From NCBI GenBank assembly GCA_964638865.1, contig CAZXBG010000119.1:1-12998 (forward strand): 12,998 bases of DNA, given 5' to 3'. Under the pieces are notes generated by a model. The model made no database searches. It worked only from the letters and a program-made list of their open reading frames with translations, and had not been told where the DNA came from. A program made the position numbers and the translations under genes. This DNA is from UBA7236 sp964638865. GTDB taxonomy: Bacteria > Bacteroidota > Bacteroidia > Chitinophagales > BACL12. The stretch's first letter is position 1; each line of letters starts with the position of its first letter. Shown here one piece after another: positions 1 through 6,218 of the stretch.

Positions 1-80
1 AAACCCCGGGTAGGGGTGGCATTATTATAGAAAATACAAATCAGACATTACCGTAACCCCGGATGGGGTGGCATTATAAC
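1..80. repeat. Two copies of a ~26-bp ACCCC/GGGGT repeat, 53-bp period
   Basis: Two near-identical blocks begin at about 2 and 55. Each has ACCCCGG, two to three variable bases, GGGGTGGCATTAT, then an AT-rich tail. ACCCC and GGGGT are reverse complements, so each copy can form a short GC-rich hairpin in otherwise AT-rich DNA. The offset between copies is 53 bp. The window starts at the edge of the first copy, so a longer array may lie upstream. No function can be assigned from sequence. Positions 81-207 hold only AT-rich sequence with no clear promoter or RNA. Confidence 0.7.
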
Positions 81-207
81 AAATTATATAAACACGGTGA
101 TTATTAATTATTGAAAAATGATCTGGAAATGATATTCTCAAAATCAGAAATTTTTTTGCAGTAAAGAATTTTTAATATTTTTACCTACATGTTTAAACCC
201 TTAAATT

Positions 208-756
208 ATGGAAAAGAAATCTACAGCGATCCGGGTGCCGGATGATACCATCATCAATAAAATTCACCTTGTAAGAGGTTGCAAAATAATGCTCGATAGT
301 GATATTGCTGAATTATATGGGGTGGAAACGAAACGTTTGAAGGAACAGGTAAAACGCAATCTTCAAAGATTTCCTTCCCACTTCATGTTCGAACTCACAC
401 AGGAAGAACACAATTCTCTAAGGTCGCAAAATGCGACCTTAGAGCGTGGAGCACATTCGAAGTATTTACCATATGCATTTACAGAACATGGTATATTGAT
501 GCTGTCAAATATTCTGAAAAGCGAAAGTGCCATGCTTATGAGCATCAAAATAATTGATGTATTTGTAAAACTTCGCGAAACACTTCTCGCACATAAAGAA
601 ATTTTACTGCAACTCGAAAAATTGGAAAAACAAACAACAAACAATGGTGCAGATATCACCATGATATTTAAAGTGCTCAAACAATTAATTGCACCGGCAA
701 AAAAGAAAAGAGAAATGATAGGATTTAAAACACCTTCCACAAGAAATGAGTTATGA
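208..756 (+). CDS. ORF6N domain-containing protein
   Basis: This 182-residue protein carries an ORF6N domain at about residues 15-100, a DNA-binding-type domain shared by phage KilA-N/antirepressor-like proteins and common as stand-alone genes in Bacteroidetes. Visible family landmarks are VRGCKIMLDSDIAELYGVET (21-40), the NLQRFPSHFMFELT block (51-64), LRSQNATLE (71-79) and YLPYAFTEHGILMLSNIL (87-104). The C-terminal part (about 115-165) is charged and heptad-like, probably a short coiled coil, followed by a basic tail. The ATG at 208 is the natural start; there is no Shine-Dalgarno sequence. The gene stands alone, with no phage structural or integrase genes nearby, so it is either a domesticated or a dispersed stand-alone copy. 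Its target and role are unknown. A perfect 13-bp inverted repeat lies inside the coding sequence (416-444). Confidence 0.9.
   Translation: MEKKSTAIRVPDDTIINKIHLVRGCKIMLDSDIAELYGVETKRLKEQVKRNLQRFPSHFMFELTQEEHNSLRSQNATLERGAHSKYLPYAFTEHGILMLSNILKSESAMLMSIKIIDVFVKLRETLLAHKEILLQLEKLEKQTTNNGADITMIFKVLKQLIAPAKKKREMIGFKTPSTRNEL
416..444. repeat. Perfect 13-bp inverted repeat inside the ORF6N gene
   Basis: Arms 416-428 (CTCTAAGGTCGCA) and 432-444 are exact reverse complements separated by AAA, so the mRNA can form a 13-bp, three-base-loop hairpin. It covers codons 70-79 (SLRSQNATLE). There is no U-run after it, so it is not an intrinsic terminator. Confidence 0.8.
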
Positions 757-810
757 GTAATGATTTTGACAGCCGGAAGTAAGAACTCTGAATTAAACGA
801 AATATATCGG

Positions 811-845
811 ATTCACGTCTCACGCTTCACAATTCACGCCTCAAA
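811..845. repeat. Degenerate heptamer array running into the gpsA stop codon
   Basis: Five consecutive 7-base units on the + strand: ATTCACG, TCTCACG, CTTCACA, ATTCACG, CCTCAAA. All have TCA at positions 3-5. The last TCA (841-843) is the reverse complement of the TGA stop of gpsA, so on the gpsA mRNA a TGA recurs every 7 bases beginning with the true stop. The bases between the ORF6N stop (756) and this array show no other feature. Confidence 0.75.
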
Positions 846-1884
846 TAAACTCCACATCCATTCCCATCTTATAGCGCATTAAATATTCCACTCCGGCATT
901 TACGTTTAAATTTTCAAAAATTCCGGAGGCAAGGGTTTTAATAATGGGGCAATTAACATTATAATAATTTGCAAGACCGTTTGCGATACGAATGGTATTG
1001 ATGCCTTCTGCAACTTCTTCCATGGAATTAATAATATCATGTATTTTTTCTCCTTTCGCCAATCGAAATCCAACGGTATAATTTCGGCTGCTGGGGGAGG
1101 AGCAGGTTGCAATGATATCGCCAATACCTGCTAATCCTAAAAATGATTTTACATCTGCCCCTAAGGCTTCACTTAATTTAATGATCTCCGCCCATCCTTT
1201 CGTAATTAATAAAGCACGCGCATTTTCCCCCATATTTAATCCTGTAATAATTCCACTGCCAATTGCGAGAATATTTTTTAATACACCTGCTAATTCCACT
1301 CCAACAATATCGTAACTTCCATACACCTGAAACCGAGGACCTTTTAATGCATTTTGTCCCTCGTGTATCACCTCATCAAAACGGCTCGCAATAACAGTTG
1401 CAGCAGGAAGCCCTTGTGCTATTTCCTTTGCAAGATTTGGTCCCGCCATACAACCAACACGCACCACTACCGATTCACTGCGTATTAATTCGCTCATGGT
1501 CAACACATTTTTACCGGCGATACGCGATTTTTCTTTTAGTTTTTCCAATCCTTTTTTCTTCACAGCCAATCCTTTTGTTCCGTGAATTAAAATATGATCA
1601 GGTCGTAAAAATGGCGACATGGTTCTAATCATATCTTTAAATCCATCACTGGATACGATCGGAAAAATTAAATAACATTCTTTTGCAACTAATGCAATAT
1701 CATTAGTAACTGATATATTTTTATGCAATATTTGATTTGAAGATCTATTATTAGCAATAATCTCCGCTACATTTTCAGGACGGCGGGAATATAAATACAC
1801 ATGGTTATTTTCTGCCAACAAATTAGCAACTGCGGTACCGAAACTTCCCGCACCAACTACGCCAACAGATTCTTTTTTAGACAT
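841..1884 (-). CDS. gpsA: NAD(P)H-dependent glycerol-3-phosphate dehydrogenase
   Basis: GpsA reduces dihydroxyacetone phosphate to sn-glycerol 3-phosphate in the cytoplasm, supplying the backbone for phospholipid synthesis. The 347-residue length is close to the usual 330-350. The N-terminal Rossmann fold has VGVVGAGSFGTAVA (7-20); HGTKG with Lys104 and AGPNLAKEI (147-155) are the conserved family blocks; Lys203 in ELAGVLKNILAI is the expected catalytic lysine; GENARALL and SSRNYTVG (266-273) match the substrate-binding C-terminal helical domain. The ATG at 1884 lies inside the last codons of the upstream acyltransferase gene (8-bp overlap, 1877-1884), pointing to one transcript and translational coupling. 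That pairing makes sense, because glycerol 3-phosphate is the acceptor for the first acylation step. The stop codon is also the first TGA of a heptamer repeat array. Confidence 0.96.
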   Translation of the reverse strand: MSKKESVGVVGAGSFGTAVANLLAENNHVYLYSRRPENVAEIIANNRSSNQILHKNISVTNDIALVAKECYLIFPIVSSDGFKDMIRTMSPFLRPDHILIHGTKGLAVKKKGLEKLKEKSRIAGKNVLTMSELIRSESVVVRVGCMAGPNLAKEIAQGLPAATVIASRFDEVIHEGQNALKGPRFQVYGSYDIVGVELAGVLKNILAIGSGIITGLNMGENARALLITKGWAEIIKLSEALGADVKSFLGLAGIGDIIATCSSPSSRNYTVGFRLAKGEKIHDIINSMEEVAEGINTIRIANGLANYYNVNCPIIKTLASGIFENLNVNAGVEYLMRYKMGMDVEFI

Positions 1885-3574
1885 GGTCTTCCAATCCGTA
1901 ACCTTCCAGCCGGTTATGATAAAATAATAATAATTTCATATCCTGACATTTAATGGTCCCCGATTTTGTAATTAATAAAGGACGTTTATTGTGATATACC
2001 CCTAATTTTTTTGTAGCATACTTAATCATTTCATCCACATCTTCCGCAAGCACAATAGGATCCAATCTTATTTCTCCTTTATGCTCCATTTTGGAAAGTT
2101 CTTTCACGAGTTTCTTTACAGCAGTTCGCAATTCCTCCATGGTTAATTCGCGAAACTCTTCTGCCATGCGCAATACCGAGTATAAATCACTGTTGTGATG
2201 TTTTTTCTGAAAGGTTTTAAATGCAGCGTAAGCAACAACATTTTCGGGCAGTGCAACATTATTTTTTCTAAATGCTTTGAGAATTCCTTCACTCAGCATT
2301 TTGGTATACACGGCGTCGCGTTGTGTATCATATTTTAAAACCCCTTTTGATTTAAAATAATCGCGAACATCAATTTCGTTGCCATTATTATCCAGACTTT
2401 TTCCGTTATCATCTACAGGATTTCCGAAAATATCCATACATCTCCCAAATGAAATTGTAAAATCAGCATCAGCACTAAAAAAGCGATACATGAACTTAAT
2501 TATTTTATAAGAGGAGGATGACTTATCACTCGGAACAAAATATCTTTCCTTGCCAACATTTTTTAAATAATCATCTATTAATTCAGGAGCTTCCAAAACA
2601 AAACCGTAATTCAGATTAACCGGAACAACATATATCTTTTTATAATCCACACCTTTAGAATCAATTATTAGTCTGCGTTGCGCTTCCAGTGCAGTTCCTA
2701 GCAATCCCAGTTTTAATTGTGACTCTATCATATTACTCCGCGAACGTGTTCCGCCCGGAAAAAATAAACTATGTCCGCCACGCATGATCACCTCTGTGGA
2801 ATAAACTTTTAATGCTTCGAGATAAATTGCATTTTTCTTTCTTCTATCCACGCGATATGCACCCAAACGATTCATAAAAAATGCGAGAAACCGCACAGAA
2901 AATAAATTCATTCCCGCACCATAAAAAAATGCCGGTAAACCAATAGCAGAAATACCCCAACCCACTGTTATGGAATCAATATTACTTGTATGCGTAGGAA
3001 CCATTACAATAATTCCATCCTTGGCTAAATTGCGTAACTGTTCAATTTCGCCTACTAGGTGAATGCTATTTAACAGATCTTTTTTGTTGTTAAATAATCT
3101 TCTGAATGCGCGACTATGCGATGCATTTAACAAACGATTAAATGCAAAAGGAACAAATCGCTCCGAAAAATTATAGGTGCGTTTGCTGAAATTTCCTATA
3201 ATTTCTGAAACATATCTTTTTAAAATACTTTTCAGAATAACTTTTTCTTCTTCAATTTTATTATCAGCGTGACTTTCGAGTTTTATTAATTTATTTTTCA
3301 CCGACGACCAGAATTCCTTATCATCTGACGGATCTGTTTTCCAGGGTCTTTCTACGCGTATTTTCTCGAGGTAAACTGCTTTGGCGAGTTCGTTTTGCAG
3401 TGCTTTTTCGGAGGGATCTTTTTTTAATATTGCCTGCAAGGTTTCCTCCACCACGTGATCGACAAGCCAGGTTCGTTCGTTGCTTAATTTTGCGATTGGC
3501 CAATCGTCAATATTAGGCAATATCCTATTGTAGGGGTGAGTAGCGCGTTTTTGCGTTTCTTTTTGGTCAGCCAT
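1877..3574 (-). CDS. Glycerol-3-phosphate/lysophosphatidate acyltransferase-like protein (PlsB/PlsC superfamily)
   Basis: The protein has the four acyltransferase blocks in order: block I PTHTSNID with the HX4D catalytic pair (His195, Asp200), block II GAYRVDRR (238-245), block III FPGGTRSRS (272-280) and block IV VVPVNLNYG (about 316-324). This superfamily moves acyl groups to glycerol 3-phosphate or lysophosphatidate at the inner membrane. At 565 residues it is longer than PlsC (about 240) and shorter than E. coli PlsB (about 800), with an N-terminal charged helical region (1-170) and a C-terminal helical extension. Block III has Gly where the family normally has Glu. I start it at the ATG at 3574 (MADQKETQ): the open frame extends to 3721, but that extension reads through the 5' end of tmRNA and through both promoter regions. 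A TATATTTG -7 element lies 6 bases upstream of this ATG. Acting before gpsA in one operon supports a glycerol-3-phosphate acyltransferase role; the precise substrate is inferred. Confidence 0.88.
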   Translation of the reverse strand: MADQKETQKRATHPYNRILPNIDDWPIAKLSNERTWLVDHVVEETLQAILKKDPSEKALQNELAKAVYLEKIRVERPWKTDPSDDKEFWSSVKNKLIKLESHADNKIEEEKVILKSILKRYVSEIIGNFSKRTYNFSERFVPFAFNRLLNASHSRAFRRLFNNKKDLLNSIHLVGEIEQLRNLAKDGIIVMVPTHTSNIDSITVGWGISAIGLPAFFYGAGMNLFSVRFLAFFMNRLGAYRVDRRKKNAIYLEALKVYSTEVIMRGGHSLFFPGGTRSRSNMIESQLKLGLLGTALEAQRRLIIDSKGVDYKKIYVVPVNLNYGFVLEAPELIDDYLKNVGKERYFVPSDKSSSSYKIIKFMYRFFSADADFTISFGRCMDIFGNPVDDNGKSLDNNGNEIDVRDYFKSKGVLKYDTQRDAVYTKMLSEGILKAFRKNNVALPENVVAYAAFKTFQKKHHNSDLYSVLRMAEEFRELTMEELRTAVKKLVKELSKMEHKGEIRLDPIVLAEDVDEMIKYATKKLGVYHNKRPLLITKSGTIKCQDMKLLLFYHNRLEGYGLEDHV

Positions 3575-3580
3575 GCGATG

Positions 3581-3615
3581 CAAATATAAAGTGTTTGCCT
3601 TGTTTATAACCAAAA
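3581..3615 (-). promoter_or_regulatory. Putative promoter of the acyltransferase-gpsA operon
   Basis: On the minus strand the -7 element TATATTTG (3588 to 3581) matches the Bacteroidetes TAnnTTTG consensus exactly. A TTTTG at 3615-3611 lies 22 bases upstream, one more than the usual 19-21 spacing for the -33 element. The G of the -7 element is only 6 bases from the ATG, so transcription would begin at or next to the start codon, giving a leaderless or nearly leaderless mRNA. Confidence 0.55.
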
Positions 3616-3640
3616 GCGTGTGTTTTTGAACGTTTCCGTG

Positions 3641-3678
3641 TATTTTTGCATTAATATTCATCGTATGCATGATTTTTG
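3641..3678 (+). promoter_or_regulatory. Candidate promoter elements for tmRNA
   Basis: Two -7-like elements precede ssrA: TATTTTTG at 3641-3648, an exact TAnnTTTG match, and GATTTTTG at 3671-3678, with one mismatch. The TTTG within the first lies 22 bases before the second and could serve as its -33 element. Either would give a precursor with a 5' leader for removal by RNase P. Sequence alone does not decide between them. Confidence 0.4.
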
Positions 3679-3697
3679 TATACAATAAATAAAACCT

Positions 3698-4060
3698 GGG
3701 GTTGACAGGAATTGACAGCATTGTTCATTGACAAGTAAGCATGCAGAGCATTGTAATTTGGCTCTTTAATCTCAAGTTACGAAACAATTTTACACGGCGA
3801 GTCTAACTACGCCATGGCAGCTTAATTCCAAGAATTAAGTAGCCTTCGTTCTCAGAATCGATTGTCTGATACGGTTCTGAAGAACGTCACAACATCAGAA
3901 TAGGAATGTGATTTTCCGATACATTCTGAGATAAAGGAAATAAGGATATTCTCAGGTCCGATCGTTCACCCTGAATATCCCGAAAACCAAGAAAGGTCTA
4001 AGCATGTAGAAAGTTTGTAAATGCTTTGGCTGGACGAGGGTTCAAATCCCTCCAACTCCA
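3698..4060 (+). ncRNA. ssrA: tmRNA (transfer-messenger RNA)
   Basis: tmRNA, with SmpB, rescues ribosomes stalled on broken mRNAs and tags the nascent peptide for proteolysis. The 5' end GGGGTTG (3698-3704) pairs with CAACTCC (4053-4059) to make the acceptor stem, with a G-U at the third pair, the alanine identity element. The T-arm is GAGGG-TTCAAAT-CCCTC (4036-4052). The tag frame GESNYAMAA begins at 3796 and ends in TAA at 3823-3825. Right after it, CTTAATTC (3821-3828) pairs with GAATTAAG across CAA, the position of tmRNA helix 5. The discriminator is A4060. The genome continues CAA rather than CCA, so CCA would be added after transcription. At 363 nt, the size is typical of a one-piece tmRNA; pseudoknot-rich sequence fills 3840-4020. 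The gene is divergent from the acyltransferase operon and its 3' end is fused to a long palindrome. Confidence 0.96.
3796..3825 (+). other. tmRNA proteolysis-tag reading frame (GESNYAMAA-stop)
   Basis: The codons GGC GAG TCT AAC TAC GCC ATG GCA GCT TAA encode GESNYAMAA; the charged alanine of tmRNA itself supplies the first residue. The form matches the Bacteroidetes tag pattern GE-NYA-AA and ends in the hydrophobic M-A-A expected by ClpXP-type proteases. Methionine at the third residue from the end is less usual than the common leucine. Confidence 0.93.
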
Positions 4061-4191
4061 CAAAAAAAATCCAAAGCCATTCCACGAAGTGGAATAAATT
4101 TTAAAGCCAAATTTTTCCTCTGCAAGCCTCTTGCAAGGGAAAAATTTGGCTTTAAAATTTGAGCGCAGCGAAGGCTTTGGATTTTTTTTGT
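4060..4191. repeat. 132-bp nested palindrome abutting tmRNA; probable terminator
   Basis: Two perfect inverted-repeat layers are nested. The outer arms 4060-4078 and 4173-4191 are 19 bp each and begin ACAAAAAAAATCC. The inner arms 4096-4118 and 4138-4160 are 23 bp each and end AAATTTTTCC. Between the left arms sits a separate 7-bp hairpin, ATTCCAC-GAA-GTGGAAT (4079-4095). The right side has an unpaired 12-base segment, GAGCGCAGCGAA (4161-4172). The centre has a 5-bp stem TGCAA/TTGCA. The right outer arm ends in eight Ts after a GC-containing stem, so transcription from tmRNA would probably stop here; the left A-tract gives the same signal in reverse. The layered cruciform shape goes beyond a simple terminator and resembles a small palindromic mobile element. 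Confidence 0.85.
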
Positions 4192-4207
4192 AAGGTCCTC
4201 CCATCTT

Positions 4208-4231
4208 AGGGATCAATTTTTATTAATCCCT
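4208..4231. repeat. Imperfect hairpin AGGGAT...ATCCCT
   Basis: AGGGAT (4208-4213) pairs with ATCCCT (4226-4231); inside, AAT pairs with ATT around a TTTT loop, with one C/A mismatch between the two stems. It lies between the large palindrome and the assembly gap. Confidence 0.5.
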
Positions 4232-4255
4232 CATCATTATCCTCCGAAGTGGTTG

Positions 4256-4355
4256 NNNNNNNNNNNNNNNNNNNNNNNNNNNNNNNNNNNNNNNNNNNNN
4301 NNNNNNNNNNNNNNNNNNNNNNNNNNNNNNNNNNNNNNNNNNNNNNNNNNNNNNN
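4256..4355. other. Assembly gap of 100 N flanked by a 13-bp direct repeat
   Basis: The N run is exactly 100 bases, a conventional placeholder for unknown length. TCCGAAGTGGTTG ends directly at its left edge (4243-4255) and starts directly at its right edge (4356-4368). The contig ends probably overlap, so the true sequence may contain this 13-mer once, or a longer repeat may have blocked assembly. Collapsed to one copy, the site gives two competing hairpins: CTCATCA with TGATGAG, and GTGGTTG with CAACCAC. Confidence 0.9.
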
Positions 4356-4405
4356 TCCGAAGTGGTTGATGAGAAACACCAACCACGGCATAACTTAATT
4401 ATATA

Positions 4406-4413
4406 TAATTTTG
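4406..4413 (+). promoter_or_regulatory. -7 promoter element of the TPMT-family methyltransferase gene
   Basis: TAATTTTG matches TAnnTTTG exactly and ends four bases before the ATG at 4418, implying a leaderless transcript. No convincing -33 TTTG is seen at the usual distance. Confidence 0.5.
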
Positions 4414-4417
4414 CCTT

Positions 4418-5014
4418 ATGACAGATTTTTTATCCAAAGAATATTGGGAAGAACGATATGCAACCGGCGATACAGCGTGGGATATGGAGATGGTTTCTCC
4501 TCCATTGAAAACTTATTTTGATCAACTAAACAATAAGGATCTCCGTATATTAATACCCGGTGCGGGAAATTCGTATGAGGCAGAATATTTTGCACATAAT
4601 GGATTTACAAATATTACCGTGATAGATATTGCAGCAGAGCCTATTGAAAGGTTAACAAATATTTTGGGTGATCTGTTTGGAAAAACAATTAATGTAATTC
4701 AGGGCGACTTTTTTGCGCATCAGGGACAATATGATCTGATTATAGAACAAACTTTTTTTTGTGCACTGGATCCATCCATGCGCAAAATGTACGTAAACAA
4801 AATGTCGGAATTATTAGCCCCAAATGGCAAAGTTGCAGGCGTAATGTTCAGAACCGAATTTGAAAATCCCGGACCCCCATTTGGTGGAACACCGGAGGAG
4901 TATCAAAAATTGTTTGAAAAATTATTCGAAATAAAAACATTAGAAAATTGTTATAACTCGCATCCCAAAAGAGAAAATAACGAAGTGTTTGTACAATTTA
5001 TAAAACGCGATTAA
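4418..5014 (+). CDS. SAM-dependent methyltransferase, TPMT (thiopurine S-methyltransferase) family
   Basis: A 198-residue class I methyltransferase of the TPMT family, cytoplasmic, with no signal peptide. Diagnostic segments are EYWEERYATGDTAWDM (8-23), the SAM-binding motif LIPGAGNSYEAEYFA (45-59), ITVIDIAAEPIE (66-77, the acidic residue after strand 2 contacts the SAM ribose), GDFFAHQGQYDLIIEQTFFCALDP (96-119) and PGPPFGGTPEEYQ (151-163). The length is normal for bacterial members. Bacterial relatives methylate small sulfur, selenium or tellurium compounds or halides; the substrate here cannot be told from sequence. The ATG at 4418 is directly preceded by a -7 promoter element. The gene is convergent with the dienelactone hydrolase, with only 12 bp between stop codons and no obvious terminator between them. 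Confidence 0.9.
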   Translation: MTDFLSKEYWEERYATGDTAWDMEMVSPPLKTYFDQLNNKDLRILIPGAGNSYEAEYFAHNGFTNITVIDIAAEPIERLTNILGDLFGKTINVIQGDFFAHQGQYDLIIEQTFFCALDPSMRKMYVNKMSELLAPNGKVAGVMFRTEFENPGPPFGGTPEEYQKLFEKLFEIKTLENCYNSHPKRENNEVFVQFIKRD

Positions 5015-5026
5015 TTATTTCCGGAT

Positions 5027-5869
5027 TTATTTCTCATTAAAATTAGCGTTAATAAAGGTCAGACTTTTTGCATAAGCATCTGCAGCAAATTCGGCATTGT
5101 GTTTTGGATTGCTCGGATTTGCAAATGCATGATCTGCTGTATATTCTTCTACTTTAAGGTTTTTGTTTAGAAGGAGCATATCTGCTTTAAACTGATCAAC
5201 AACAGTTACAGTGATCCATTTATCTTTATTTGGCCACACCATTAAAACATTTGCTTCCAGTTGTTTAAGTTTAACAGTATCTGTTTCCGGAAATCCATAA
5301 TATATAACACAGGCAACTGCCTTTTCTTTTGCAAGAATACTGGTTTGCAAAGCGTAACCACCTCCCAAACACCATCCAATAGTGGCTATCTGCGCATTAT
5401 CACCACAATTTTGAATAACAGCCTGCATAATGGATTCCGCTCTTTTCGGGTCTAAATTTTTCATATAACTTCCGGCACTGTCTTTTGTTTCTGCAACCCT
5501 TCCGTCATACAGATCAATTGCTATAACAGTTACTTTTTCGTCGAGGTCTCCATAAAGTTTTTCCGACATGTCTTTAATATATCCATTTAATCCCCACCAT
5601 TCATGCACCACAATTAAATATTTATTACTTTTCTTCTTAGATTTAAATTCAAATATATTTGCCTCCTTTCCATCACCACATTTTATTTTTTTTAATTTTC
5701 CTTTTTCGCTGATGAAATTAAATGGCAGAGGATCAATATGCATATTCACAAATGCAATATCCCCACTAAACGCAGCAAAATTATCAGGCGCTGCACAACA
5801 AGAACCGGTTTGTGCAAATACAACGTTTATCCATAAATAACTGATTGCCAACACGATCATTTTTTTCAT
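5027..5869 (-). CDS. Exported dienelactone hydrolase family protein
   Basis: A 280-residue alpha/beta hydrolase of the dienelactone hydrolase family. The catalytic triad is visible: Cys167 in GWCLGGGYALQ, Asp216 in PNKDKWIT and His247 in ADHAFANP, with Glu90 in VVHEWWGLNGY at the position that activates the cysteine. The N-terminus MKKMIVLAISYLWINVVFA-Q is a Sec signal peptide, likely cut after Ala19, placing the enzyme in the periplasm; two adjacent cysteines (24-25) follow. The open frame extends seven codons further to a TTG at 5890, but the ATG at 5869 gives a normal signal peptide and is preferred. Members cleave dienelactones or other small esters and lactones; no aromatic-degradation genes lie nearby, so the substrate is unknown. 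It is probably transcribed alone, from the repeat-rich region upstream. Confidence 0.9.
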   Translation of the reverse strand: MKKMIVLAISYLWINVVFAQTGSCCAAPDNFAAFSGDIAFVNMHIDPLPFNFISEKGKLKKIKCGDGKEANIFEFKSKKKSNKYLIVVHEWWGLNGYIKDMSEKLYGDLDEKVTVIAIDLYDGRVAETKDSAGSYMKNLDPKRAESIMQAVIQNCGDNAQIATIGWCLGGGYALQTSILAKEKAVACVIYYGFPETDTVKLKQLEANVLMVWPNKDKWITVTVVDQFKADMLLLNKNLKVEEYTADHAFANPSNPKHNAEFAADAYAKSLTFINANFNEK

Positions 5870-6075
5870 AATATTTGATTTAAATTTCAACTTTAAAATT
5901 AATATTTTTTCTTCCCGGTCTCTTCCCGCTCTTTCCGCCTTTCCGGCACCAGATTGTTCAACTTAAGCTAAATTGCGAGAGTCGGAAGTTAACCTTCAAC
6001 TCTTATCAAAATCTCTTCTCACATATTTGTCAAGAGTCATTGGTCAGGAGTAAATGCATCTTCCTTAGTAGATCT

Positions 6076-6124
6076 ACTCATCACTCATCACTCATTACTC
6101 ATTACTCATTACTCATTTCTCATT
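6076..6124. repeat. Heptamer array, seven ACTCAT(C/T) units
   Basis: Seven uninterrupted 7-base units: ACTCATC twice, ACTCATT four times, TCTCATT once. On the minus strand every unit reads NATGAGN, so TGA recurs every 7 bases and falls in all three frames, the same property and phase as the array behind gpsA. Confidence 0.9.
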
Positions 6125-6161
6125 GCCTAAATGTTACTGAAATTACCACGCAGAGCATTCT

Positions 6162-6218
6162 CCCCACTGCCACTGCCCACTTACTCGCCCACTGACTACT
6201 ACCACTACCACTACCACT
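6162..6218. repeat. CCACTG / TACCAC short-period repeat block
   Basis: CCCACTG and CCACTGC units are followed by CCACTTA, CCCACTG and then three exact TACCAC hexamers (6200-6217). The block ends about 12 bases before the stop codon of the rlmI-like gene. It is C/A/T-rich on the + strand and G-rich on the transcribed minus strand. Confidence 0.7.

Noticed and set aside
1..80. CRISPR array
   Set aside because: Only two units are visible, the repeats differ by an indel, the intervening 27 bases are AT-rich and no cas gene is present.
208..756. Prophage remnant around the ORF6N gene
   Set aside because: No integrase, structural or other phage genes are present, and stand-alone ORF6N genes are common in Bacteroidetes chromosomes.
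3575..3721. 49-residue N-terminal extension of the acyltransferase
   Set aside because: The extension overlaps the 5' end of tmRNA and the promoter elements, shows no family-like sequence, and a good ATG with a -7 element lies at 3574.
3998..4216. Minus-strand open frame with a WRDLNPRPAKAF-like segment
   Set aside because: It is antisense to the tmRNA 3' end and the adjacent palindrome. This kind of peptide is a well-known artefact of reading the T-arm of tRNA-like genes backwards.
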